This document shows positions 1 to 5,179 of a stretch of 5,340 nt of DNA, one piece after another (the first letter of the stretch is position 1; each line of letters begins with the position of its first letter). The stretch lies in assembly GCA_934426285.1 (NCBI GenBank), contig CAKRYE010000100.1:1-5340 (forward strand). The letters are read 5' to 3'. The notes under the pieces were generated by a model. The model was given only the letters and a program-made list of their open reading frames with translations, was not told where the DNA came from and made no database searches. The position numbers and the translations under genes were made by a program. This DNA comes from an uncultured Blautia sp. GTDB lineage: Bacteria > Bacillota > Clostridia > Lachnospirales > Lachnospiraceae.

Positions 1-138
1 CAGAGCTGCCAGTATTCTATGATCCAGATTGCAGATATGACAGGCTTCAGCAACGCCAGCCGTTTTGCCCGGGCATTTCGCCGACAATTCGGATGCAATC
101 CCGGTGAATACAATTCTCTTAAGCTGCAAAAGTGCTAG
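1..138 (+). CDS. AraC-family transcriptional regulator, C-terminal fragment (5' end outside window)
   Basis: Frame 1 is open from the left edge to TAG at 136-138 and gives 45 residues. They match the second helix-turn-helix of the AraC/XylS DNA-binding domain: an IADMTGFSNASRFARAFRR core with the family pattern IA-x3-GF-x3-S-x-F-x-R-x-FR, then a FGCNPGEY segment standing for the usual G-x-(T/N)P-x-(E/D)Y ending. The protein ends about 10 residues after this motif, as is normal for AraC regulators whose DNA-binding domain is C-terminal. The N-terminal ligand-sensing part is outside the window, so the inducer and target genes cannot be inferred. The TAG stop belongs to the first three bases of the palindromic element at 136-299, so the gene runs directly into that element. 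It converges on the LUD gene, with a shared terminator at 431-481. Confidence 0.9.
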   Translation, partial: QSCQYSMIQIADMTGFSNASRFARAFRRQFGCNPGEYNSLKLQKC

Positions 139-299
139 AGCGTGTCTAAAAAATGCTTTCTGCAAGATGTGCGTCACAATTTGTGGGATATTTTGCCCGG
201 ATGAGGGCGCCGTAGCGGGCTACGGCAACTGAATTCGGGTGAAATATCCCGCAAAGTGGGGCGTGCAGATTGCGGGAATGATTTTTCAGACACGCTCTA
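136..299. mobile_element. 164-bp palindromic MITE-like element with TA ends
   Basis: The two 82-bp halves are imperfect reverse complements about the exact midpoint 217.5. The outermost 12 bp are perfect: TAGAGCGTGTCT at 136-147 against AGACACGCTCTA at 288-299. The centre is a perfect 7-bp stem, GCCGTAG (209-215) and CTACGGC (220-226), with a 4-nt CGGG loop. In between, roughly 70% of positions pair, and many mismatches are T/C or A/G differences that would still form G-U pairs in RNA. There is no open reading frame that could be a transposase. TA at both ends, terminal inverted repeats and small size fit a non-autonomous element of the IS630/Tc-mariner type, though a folded REP-like intergenic repeat is an alternative. 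Transcribed from the AraC gene, it would form a very long hairpin at the mRNA 3' end. That it is mobile is inferred from structure only. Confidence 0.7.
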
Positions 300-430
300 A
301 CCTGTATCTGTTCTTTTATATGGTTATCCTTCTGCCGCATGGATATTATATTAGGATTCTGTGTCAGAAACCATTCCGGTATTGATTTACATGATACAGA
401 TATTGACTTTTTCAGACCTATTGTTTTCCA
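300..430. other. Intergenic stretch without recognisable feature
   Basis: Between the palindromic element and the terminator at 431-481 neither strand shows a reading frame with a ribosome binding site. The sequence is AT-rich and contains no clear hairpin or promoter. With the element and terminator it makes up the ~400-bp gene-free gap between the AraC fragment and the LUD gene. Confidence 0.5.
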
Positions 431-481
431 AAAAAGAACAGCCCCTCTGACTTATTATACGTCAATGAGACTGTTCTTTTT
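431..481. terminator. Bidirectional rho-independent terminator between convergent genes
   Basis: A perfect 11-bp stem, AAAAAGAACAG (431-441) with CTGTTCTTTTT (471-481), is extended inward by a mismatched section and by GTC/GAC pairing (449-451 with 461-463) around a 9-nt loop. Either strand ends in a T-rich run (TTCTTTTT on +, TTCTTTTTT on -). It sits 57 bp past the stop of the LUD gene and is also the first good terminator after the AraC fragment, so it probably serves both. Confidence 0.75.
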
Positions 482-537
482 ATTATTCGGGGGCAATCCG
501 ATATTCGTAATCGAGGCAGGGAACTTACTTGATTCGG

Positions 538-1164
538 TTAAAGTCCCAGCGTATCATTTACCAGAATCACATGGATTCTGTCTTTATGTCTGGAATATCT
601 GGTGATCAGGAACTGACAGCAGATGGTATCCGGGGATTTGCAGTCAAAGCATTTTCCGGTTTCCTTACATGGAGTTTTGATATCAAATCTCTGCGCATTA
701 GCTGTGGCTGCCACATTTCTGGCACGCTTCATTGCACTGTCAAGATCCGGACAGACTTTGTTTATACCTACAATAAAGATTACTTTTTTCGGGCCCTGGG
801 CAATGCAGGATACACGATTGGAATTGCCGTCAATATTGACAAGGACGCCATCATCTGTGACTGCATTGGCACTGGATAAAAAGAAATCTGCATCATAGGC
901 TGCCATAAGTCCCTCACGAGGTTCAAGCTTTGCGCGGTCAATATAATTATAATCTCCATCCTGCAGAGCTTTGACCAGACCGATCTCATGTGCGCTCATG
1001 CATCCGCCCATGGCGATTGTACTTCCGTTTGAGATCAGTTCCAGAGCCTGCTTTAATGCCGCTTCTTTATCTTGTGCATAATACCCGGACATATTGCGGG
1101 ATTCCAGTCCCTTGATCACTGTTTTTGCCAAAAGTTCGTTTCTTTTTTTCATGTTTGCATCCAT
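538..1164 (-). CDS. LUD-domain protein (lactate utilisation LutB/LutC superfamily)
   Basis: This complete 208-aa protein has the LUD fold pattern (PF02589): an N-terminal helical part, then SNGSTIAMGGCMSAHEIGL (45-63), an acidic segment with DADFFLSSANAVTDDG (91-106), and the motif GPKKVIFIVGINK (124-136). A cysteine cluster near the C-terminus (C166, C172, C175, C182, C183, in the pattern C-x5-C-x2-C-x6-CC) resembles a metal or Fe-S site. Proteins of this size stand alone in Clostridia; their role is inferred from LutB/LutC, the L-lactate oxidation complex, but no lutA or lutB partner is visible here, so the substrate is unknown. The start at 1164 is supported by GGAGG (1172-1177) seven nt upstream; the second Met, at residue 5, is less well placed. 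It is transcribed alone, away from the Rpn remnant. A general annotation as 'lactate utilization protein' is the safest call. Confidence 0.88.
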   Translation of the reverse strand: MDANMKKRNELLAKTVIKGLESRNMSGYYAQDKEAALKQALELISNGSTIAMGGCMSAHEIGLVKALQDGDYNYIDRAKLEPREGLMAAYDADFFLSSANAVTDDGVLVNIDGNSNRVSCIAQGPKKVIFIVGINKVCPDLDSAMKRARNVAATANAQRFDIKTPCKETGKCFDCKSPDTICCQFLITRYSRHKDRIHVILVNDTLGL

Positions 1165-1216
1165 TGTTATGTCCTCCCTCTGATAAGATTTAACATTCCA
1201 CTTCTCAGTTCATAAT

Positions 1217-1249
1217 TTACATAATAAGACACAAATTACATAACTGTAA
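1217..1249. promoter_or_regulatory. Possible operator: repeated TTACATAA with inverted TTACA/TGTAA
   Basis: The octamer TTACATAA occurs at 1217-1224 and again at 1236-1243, 19 bp apart and so on nearly the same DNA face. The second copy is part of an inverted repeat, TTACA-N4-TGTAA (1236-1249). The repeats lie in the 5' leader of the LUD gene, just downstream of its promoter, where a repressor could act. The cognate regulator is unknown. In such AT-rich DNA chance is possible. Confidence 0.3.
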
Positions 1250-1269
1250 ATCTGTGCATCTCATAAACT

Positions 1270-1298
1270 ATTATACCAGATATTTATTTTGCGGAAAA
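1270..1298 (-). promoter_or_regulatory. Promoter for the LUD gene
   Basis: On the minus strand a perfect TATAAT (1270-1275) is preceded by TGG, forming an extended -10 (TGnTATAAT). A weak -35, TTTTCC (1293-1298), lies at 17 bp. The leader to the start codon is about 100 nt, long enough for the candidate operator at 1217-1249. Confidence 0.6.
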
Positions 1299-1697
1299 TC
1301 ATTTAATCTGAATTTTTATTGTCTGCTTCAGGTTCAGGATTTATTCATAATTATTGTCTGGTAAGTTGTGATATTTTCTGATAAAATGGGCATATAAAGG
1401 AGGACTATACTTAACGAATAAGGAAGTACCTAACCGATTTATCTGAAAGACAAGAATACAGATGAAGTATTCCGGAAATTAAAGCAGAAGCAGGATAACG
1501 GTGAAGCTTTTACTGAAGATGATTACGCAGCTCTTTCCCTGACACCATTGATGTCCGGAAAAATGAGCCGCAAGGATATGTTTAAAGAAGCTATTCGTCT
1601 GGCAAAGCCCAATATTGAGCTGAGTGCTGAAAAGGCAACCGCAATGTTGTATACACTGGCTGACAAGTTCTTAGATAGAACTGAGTTAGACGAAATT

Positions 1698-1704
1698 AAG
1701 GAGG
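1698..1704 (+). promoter_or_regulatory. Strong internal Shine-Dalgarno in the Rpn remnant
   Basis: AAGGAGG at 1698-1704 lies in frame inside the remnant, encoding part of the IKEV residues. ATG codons follow at 1707 (2 nt away, too close) and 1713 (8 nt away, good spacing). It is the best ribosome binding site of the whole remnant and points to internal initiation at 1713. Confidence 0.5.
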
Positions 1705-1712
1705 TAATGCGA

Positions 1713-1886
1713 ATGACCAGACTTGGACAGATGTTGCAGGATGAAGCTATAGAATCTACTCAAACAGAATCTATCAAAAATCTTATGAAAAATATGAACT
1801 GGACCATTGACCAGGCAATGAACGCTTTGGAAATTTCCGAAGATAAACGAGAAAAATACCGCAAGGCAATCATTCCTGACAATTAA
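1713..1886 (+). CDS. Candidate internally initiated C-terminal Rpn short protein (57 aa, antitoxin-like)
   Basis: From ATG 1713, in frame with the larger remnant, the product is 57 residues beginning MTRLGQMLQDEA. It covers a charged linker (about 10-20) and a helical C-terminal domain with the segments IKNLMKNMNWTIDQAMNAL and EKYRKAI (about 21-53). In E. coli, rpn genes are known to encode, from an internal start, a short C-terminal protein that blocks the toxicity of the full-length nuclease. The position at the domain boundary and the strong Shine-Dalgarno make the same arrangement plausible here. This reading frame is uninterrupted although the upstream nuclease part is gone, so the short protein may persist as an orphan. 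No convincing internal promoter was seen; weak -35-like TTGTAT (1647-1652) with TTAGAT (1671-1676) is the best candidate. It may equally be just the tail of a dead gene. Confidence 0.4.
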   Translation: MTRLGQMLQDEAIESTQTESIKNLMKNMNWTIDQAMNALEISEDKREKYRKAIIPDN

Positions 1887-1896
1887 CAGATAAAAG

Positions 1897-1936
1897 TACC
1901 GCCATATTGACTTATCACAATCAATATGGCGGTATT
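1897..1936. terminator. Rho-independent terminator between Rpn remnant and SEDS gene
   Basis: A perfect 14-bp stem, TACCGCCATATTGA (1897-1910) with TCAATATGGCGGTA (1921-1934), has a 10-nt loop and a run of T after it on the + strand (1935-1939). On the minus strand the stem is followed by CTTTTA, so it may also stop transcription of the SEDS gene, whose stop codon lies 28 bp away. Its survival beside a decayed gene suggests it is used by the minus-strand operon or by the short internal gene. Confidence 0.85.
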
Positions 1937-1962
1937 TTTCTTAATACATTTTTTTACATTTT

Positions 1963-3495
1963 CTATCCGTTCATTTCATTGTACTGCACGATTCTTCTCA
2001 TGTTTCCAACCAGAAGCAACGTCAGTACAATGGTTATGATTTTAAACGGAATATTCATATAAGCCTTGCACAAATCCCAATATATGGCAATGCACATAAC
2101 AGCAACAGTGCCTCCTGTCAATATGCACATGGACATTTTTGAGACATACAGGGCTTTTCTCGCTTTGGTTTTATCGAATTTGAAACCTATTTTCAGATGC
2201 CGTGGATAGATATTTTTATATCTGTATGTACTCAGTACAATCCCCATCAGTCCATAGGAAACTATAATGCAGCTTCCTCCTGCTGATAAAAAGGGAAGAA
2301 ATGTTACTGATTGTGGAAATATGCCCAGATTTTCCAGGATATTTATAAAAAAGTTTATAAGGAATACAATTCCACATCCACATCCCATCATCATGCCAAG
2401 CTGATTCTTCTGTCTCATGGCAGTATTAAAAACTGCGAAAATCAAAACTGCCAGAACACAGCATAAAAGTATGGCTGCAATTGTTCCATATACAGATGAC
2501 AGATAAGTCAGAATATAATCTGCATTAAAGGCCGGCAGATTTCCCATTACATCTGATCCACTTTTCCCTATCCATTTATTCTGCTGCCAGAATGAATGCA
2601 GCATTCCGGTGAAATAATCCTCTTCTCCACCACCTGAAAAAACAGCCTGTAAACGTGCAATCTGATATTCTGTCAGGCTGCTGCTCAGATACCTGATCAG
2701 AAAAGCAGCCACAGGCATAGCCAGAAAACCAGCCCAGATTCCGCAGATAGCTTTCTTTTTTCTCACAGTAAACCAGTTCTTTTGAATTGCGATTGTCAGC
2801 ATAACCAGCATAGATGCCAGCATCATGCAAGCCGGCATAAGCGCCGGCATGGCATAGACCAATATAACCGGTGCAATCATCCATATGATTGCTCTCATCA
2901 AGCCCTTATATCCCCATCCATGATATTTATACAAAATTGCTCCATATATGGGAACATAAAACATCATCAGAGTCTGCATGGATATTCCTCTTCCTCCCGG
3001 CAGCACAATGAAGTATCTTGCCCCATTTATCTGACAGCCACCCAACAAGGTAATCAGGCAGGCAAACAATAAAATGACGGCAATTATTTTCGAAAATCTT
3101 GCCAGTACAGTGTAATCCAGAAGATATAAAATCATCATAACTGCAAGTCCGATCACAACATGGAACACATATCTGTCCGAACCGGCCGCAGCGTTCTCAC
3201 TGATTTTTCCGGCAATCCCTGCATGTATCAAAACGCCTGCAATGCTGATAAGAATGATTATTCCCAGAAGTTTCCATGCAATCTGAGGTCTGTGGACACT
3301 GTCAAGAGAGATTCCTGTTTCCACAGGATCTCCCATATCCCGGACAGCTTCCCTCTCTGCCTGTTCACGATCCATGCCTGCTTGCATATTTGCCTCGATC
3401 TGATCTTCTATATGATCCTGAAATTCCTTTTTTACATAAGGCCGCGCTTTTTTACAGCGAATCTGTTCCAGTAATGTTTTCAGATATTCGTCCAT
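1963..3495 (-). CDS. SEDS family membrane protein (FtsW/RodA/SpoVE-like) with N-terminal HAAS domain
   Basis: This 510-aa protein begins with a soluble HAAS-type region (about 1-68: KEFQDHIEDQIE, then REQAEREAVRDMGDP), a module usually found next to PadR regulators. About 12 membrane segments follow (roughly 74-96, 109-127, 132-152, 174-190, 198-218, 221-238, 248-268, 332-357, 367-388, 398-422, 450-471, 480-499). The first ten fit the SEDS glycosyltransferase fold. The large loop between the seventh and eighth (269-331) contains NADYI, whose Asp326 aligns with the catalytic Asp of RodA/FtsW (usual context HTDF). PFLSAGGS (401-408) matches the SEDS signature PFLSYGGS, and NGARYFI (157-163) matches GA-x-RWI. 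The usual QPSE motif after it is missing (SMQTL at 172-176), and two extra C-terminal helices follow the core. SEDS proteins polymerise peptidoglycan from lipid II with a class B PBP; none is nearby. The start at 3495 has AGGAGGT-type pairing (3503-3508) 7 nt upstream, inside the end of the PadR gene, 3 nt away, implying coupled translation. Confidence 0.88.
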   Translation of the reverse strand: MDEYLKTLLEQIRCKKARPYVKKEFQDHIEDQIEANMQAGMDREQAEREAVRDMGDPVETGISLDSVHRPQIAWKLLGIIILISIAGVLIHAGIAGKISENAAAGSDRYVFHVVIGLAVMMILYLLDYTVLARFSKIIAVILLFACLITLLGGCQINGARYFIVLPGGRGISMQTLMMFYVPIYGAILYKYHGWGYKGLMRAIIWMIAPVILVYAMPALMPACMMLASMLVMLTIAIQKNWFTVRKKKAICGIWAGFLAMPVAAFLIRYLSSSLTEYQIARLQAVFSGGGEEDYFTGMLHSFWQQNKWIGKSGSDVMGNLPAFNADYILTYLSSVYGTIAAILLCCVLAVLIFAVFNTAMRQKNQLGMMMGCGCGIVFLINFFINILENLGIFPQSVTFLPFLSAGGSCIIVSYGLMGIVLSTYRYKNIYPRHLKIGFKFDKTKARKALYVSKMSMCILTGGTVAVMCIAIYWDLCKAYMNIPFKIITIVLTLLLVGNMRRIVQYNEMNG

Positions 3496-3498
3496 AGA

Positions 3499-3828
3499 TC
3501 ACACCTCCATTACAAGCACGTTGGTCACTGCTGCAGAATACTCTTTCCATTCTTCTACTTTCTTTTCCAGAAATCCCCTTCCCTGTCTGGTCAGGCTGTA
3601 ATACTTTCTGGTCTTTCCGGCTGCTTCCTGTTCATATACTGTCAGAAATCCCTTATCCTCCAGACTGTGCAGTAATGGATATAGAGTTCCTGCCTTCAGC
3701 TCAAACACGTTCTGAGATTTCTGCCGCAATGTATCGATCATCTCATATCCATACATGTCCTTTTCTGACAGCAATTTCAGTATAAGCATTGTCATACTCC
3801 CGGAAACCAGTGATTTTTCAATAGCCAT
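3499..3828 (-). CDS. PadR-family transcriptional repressor
   Basis: The 109-aa product is a compact PadR winged-helix protein. It has MYGYEMIDTL (25-34), a recognition helix with the hallmark AGTLYPLLHSLEDKG (46-60), a wing with GKTRKYYSLT (71-80), and a short C-terminal dimerisation helix (83-105). The length is that of the short PadR subfamily. The start was placed at ATG 3826-3828, 8 nt after AGGAGG (3837-3842). An in-frame GTG at 3835-3837 would give three more residues but overlaps the Shine-Dalgarno and is unlikely. The gene is first in an operon with the HAAS-SEDS gene, which starts 3 nt after its stop. PadR proteins paired with HAAS-domain membrane proteins typically repress their own operon; here the direct repeats over the -10 element (3851-3879) are the likely binding site. 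The inducer is unknown. Confidence 0.93.
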   Translation of the reverse strand: MAIEKSLVSGSMTMLILKLLSEKDMYGYEMIDTLRQKSQNVFELKAGTLYPLLHSLEDKGFLTVYEQEAAGKTRKYYSLTRQGRGFLEKKVEEWKEYSAAVTNVLVMEV

Positions 3829-3836
3829 AGTATTCA

Positions 3837-3842
3837 CCTCCT
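3837..3842 (-). promoter_or_regulatory. Shine-Dalgarno fixing the PadR start
   Basis: AGGAGG on the minus strand lies 8 nt before ATG 3828 and overlaps the alternative GTG at 3837 by one base, which rules that GTG out as the main start. Confidence 0.8.
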
Positions 3843-3850
3843 ATTGTATA

Positions 3851-3879
3851 GGTCATCTATATATCGGTTATCTATATAA
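3851..3879. promoter_or_regulatory. Probable PadR operator: two 14-bp direct repeats
   Basis: On the + strand GGTCATCTATATAT (3851-3864) is followed by GGTTATCTATATAA (3866-3879), 12 of 14 bases identical and 15 bp apart. The second copy overlaps the -10 hexamer of the padR promoter and the first covers the early transcribed region, so bound protein would block RNA polymerase. PadR autoregulation from AT-rich sites near the -10 is well known for the family; which bases are contacted is inference. Confidence 0.6.
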
Positions 3880-3904
3880 TATAGGAACCTGTATGCTATG
3901 TCAA
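3876..3904 (-). promoter_or_regulatory. Promoter of the PadR-SEDS operon
   Basis: On the minus strand a perfect -35, TTGACA (3899-3904), is followed after 17 bp by TATTAT (3876-3881), 5 of 6 matches to the -10 consensus. Transcription would start near 3869, about 40 nt before the PadR start codon. It is the strongest promoter in the window, as expected for one held down by a repressor. Confidence 0.8.
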
Positions 3905-3979
3905 CTGTTTCCGGAATAATTTTGAAAACTTCACTGCTACAGCAACCTAGTTCAGGTATCTACATACTTTTTCGGACAG

Positions 3980-4020
3980 AAAAACCACCGCATTGTCATA
4001 TATTAACACAATGCGGTGGT
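3980..4020 (-). terminator. Rho-independent terminator of the acidic protein/U32-like operon
   Basis: A perfect 13-bp GC-rich stem, ACCACCGCATTGT (3984-3996) with ACAATGCGGTGGT (4008-4020), has an 11-nt loop and on the minus strand is followed by TTTTTCTG. It begins 9 bp after the stop codon of the U32-like gene. On the + strand no T run follows, so it is directional. Confidence 0.9.
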
Positions 4021-4029
4021 ATAATTCTC

Positions 4030-4929
4030 TCAAAACAGATCCAGCATACTGTCCAGATAGATTTTTTCTCTGACATGTATCTGGTATTCCGGTCTGGTCA
4101 TGTAATAGAGCAGAAATTCCAGTATCAGGGCACTGCCGAGTCCTCTGCCTTCTATTTTAAAATTTGAAAATCCCATTGGCAGATAGATATCCCGGATATC
4201 ATTGATTCCAATAAACCCCGGATTCTCCATAGCTTTTGAAAAAAGATAGCCCCTTTCTCCCTCCGGTGCCTTGCAGTAATGCTCCGGGCAGTTTTCACCC
4301 AGATTCTTGCGGCTGACCGTTTCATAGCAGGCTTTTCTGTCCCTGCAGCCGAACCAGCAGCATTCATTGCAGAGAAATTCTACCTTGTCCTTCTCAGCCT
4401 GAGACAATGTATTTAACTTATCAAAAGCTTTGTTTAGCCGAAAATCCGGCACAACATAACGGAAATCTTTTCTCCGAATTTCTTCTTCAAACTGTGTAAA
4501 ATCTGTCAGAACCTTGGTAGTGGAGGAAACAAAATAGAGTCCCGGATACTGCTCCTTAAGATATTCCAAAAGCAGTTCTGAATAAATGATCACACCGTTT
4601 CGCGGTTCTCTGTTTCTCTCAAACAACCGGCACAGTGCATTACATTTTCTGTCTGAAAGGTGTTCCTGGCGAAGCAGGGAATTGCTGAAAGTCAGTCGGG
4701 CAGAAATCCCATATTCCTGCATCAGTTCAAGAACCTCCTCCGGATCATTCTCTCCGAAGCCTGCCCTGCCTCCACCCCAGATACAGTCTGCCGGAGCACC
4801 ATATATGGAACCTATTTCACACCAGTCATAAAAATATTCCCTGTGTTCCCGGAATAAAGGCAGGAACATCCGGTACAGCTCATAAAACTCAAACAGCCCG
4901 GGCAGGTGAAAATATGCTTTCTCCCTCAT
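4030..4929 (-). CDS. Cysteine-rich U32 peptidase/UbiU-UbiV-like TIM-barrel protein, uncharacterised
   Basis: The 299-aa protein is soluble, without signal peptide or membrane helix. Its C-terminal part reads GFIGINDIRDIYLPMGFSNF followed by KIEGR, ending at residue 262. This has the order and spacing of the U32 signature (SP-x-DL, then a short helix, then slKIEGR). Before it lies a cysteine cluster: C187, C190, C191, C195, C201, C214, C219. In UbiU, UbiV and TrhP, members of the same superfamily, a comparable region binds a [4Fe-4S] cluster. The N-terminal half shows alternating strand-helix pieces expected of a TIM barrel: APADCIWGGGRAG (45-57), ISARLTFSNSLL (75-86), YFVSSTTKVL (132-141), FRYVVPDFRLNK (156-167). 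It is shorter than the usual U32 peptidases and lacks their second half. The substrate is unknown; Fe-S binding and RNA or cofactor modification are inferences from relatives. It starts with ATG overlapping the stop of the acidic small gene (TAATG) with only a weak GGAA nearby, so its translation is probably coupled. Confidence 0.65.
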   Translation of the reverse strand: MREKAYFHLPGLFEFYELYRMFLPLFREHREYFYDWCEIGSIYGAPADCIWGGGRAGFGENDPEEVLELMQEYGISARLTFSNSLLRQEHLSDRKCNALCRLFERNREPRNGVIIYSELLLEYLKEQYPGLYFVSSTTKVLTDFTQFEEEIRRKDFRYVVPDFRLNKAFDKLNTLSQAEKDKVEFLCNECCWFGCRDRKACYETVSRKNLGENCPEHYCKAPEGERGYLFSKAMENPGFIGINDIRDIYLPMGFSNFKIEGRGLGSALILEFLLYYMTRPEYQIHVREKIYLDSMLDLF

Positions 4930-5144
4930 TAATTTTCCAGCACATCCTCTATGGTTTCCGAAGCATCCTCAAGAGCATCCAGGGCTTCGATCAGTTCATC
5001 TGCTTTTCCTGTATGTGTCTCCTCTTCTTCATACTCATCAATCAGTGCTGTCAGCTGATCTTTTATTTCTTCCAGACCTTCATAGATTTCCTTTAATTTT
5101 TCTTCCCGTTCCATTACGGATGAAAGCTTTACAACTTTAGACAT
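4929..5144 (-). CDS. Small acidic helical protein of unknown function (71 aa)
   Basis: The 71-aa product has 24 Asp/Glu against 7 Lys/Arg. It is predicted to be two amphipathic helices (about 10-43 and 47-70) separated by THTGK, with heptad-like Leu/Ile spacing that suggests a helical hairpin or coiled coil. I do not recognise a family. The start at 5144 is chosen because AGGT/GGGAGGT (5151-5157) lies 6 nt upstream; in-frame ATGs at 5165 and 5159 lie before or inside that ribosome binding site. Its TAA stop shares one base with the ATG of the U32-like gene, so the two are co-transcribed, translationally coupled and possibly partners. A protein-protein adaptor is a reasonable guess but no function should be assigned. 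Confidence 0.75.
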   Translation of the reverse strand: MSKVVKLSSVMEREEKLKEIYEGLEEIKDQLTALIDEYEEEETHTGKADELIEALDALEDASETIEDVLEN

Positions 5145-5150
5145 TGTGAT

Positions 5151-5157
5151 ACCTCCC
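5151..5157 (-). promoter_or_regulatory. Shine-Dalgarno fixing the start of the acidic protein
   Basis: GGGAGGT on the minus strand sits 6 nt before ATG 5144 and overlaps or follows the other in-frame ATGs, which decides the start. The surrounding 11-mer AGGTATCACAA recurs at 5225-5235. Confidence 0.75.
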
Positions 5158-5179
5158 ATATGCATTTTCTTTAGGAAAA

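Larger units (their letters stand above)
1408..1886 (+). pseudogene. Rpn family / PDDEXK_2 transposase-nuclease remnant (C-terminal half, frameshifted)
   Basis: Two reading frames together give one recognisable protein. Positions 1408-1443 read YLTNKEVPNRFI before TGA; from 1437 the next frame reads IYLKDKNTDEV and continues to TAA at 1884-1886. The second part contains the family hallmarks LTPLMSGKMSRKDMFKEA, AMLYTLADKFLD and RLGQM, followed by a helical tail. These belong to the C-terminal region of Rpn-like (recombination-promoting nuclease, PF12784 PDDEXK_2) proteins common in Clostridia. Intact members run to about 300 residues; the N-terminal PD-(D/E)XK catalytic domain is absent. The break fits a 4-bp loss from a TTTATTTA slippage site: restoring it would give CGA TTT ATT TAT CTG, reading RFIYL. 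An AAAGGAGG at 1396-1403 lies 7 nt before TTAACG with no start codon, as if an internal deletion joined the original leader to the 3' half. ATG at 1551 could start a 111-aa fragment but lacks a good ribosome binding site. Confidence 0.75.

Noticed and set aside
146..340. Minus-strand reading frame of 64 codons
   Set aside because: Most of it is the palindromic element read through, with no ribosome binding site; a chance frame within a repeat.
339..605. Plus-strand reading frame of 88 codons
   Set aside because: It crosses the terminator at 431-481 and overlaps the real LUD gene on the other strand; no ribosome binding site and no recognisable protein.
529..898. Plus-strand frames antisense to the LUD gene
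   Set aside because: Shadow frames of a gene with clear family motifs on the minus strand.
1316..1360. 10-bp direct repeat TTATTGTCTG (1316-1325 and 1351-1360)
   Set aside because: AT-rich, not associated with a promoter element or symmetric structure; likely chance.
2576..3497. Several frames on both strands within the SEDS gene
   Set aside because: They lie inside a well-supported membrane protein gene and have odd, Cys/His-rich compositions typical of shadow frames.
3835..3837. GTG as start of the PadR gene
   Set aside because: It overlaps the Shine-Dalgarno; ATG 3826-3828 has proper spacing.
5159..5165. Upstream ATGs for the acidic protein
   Set aside because: They precede the ribosome binding site at 5151-5157; ATG 5142-5144 is correctly spaced.
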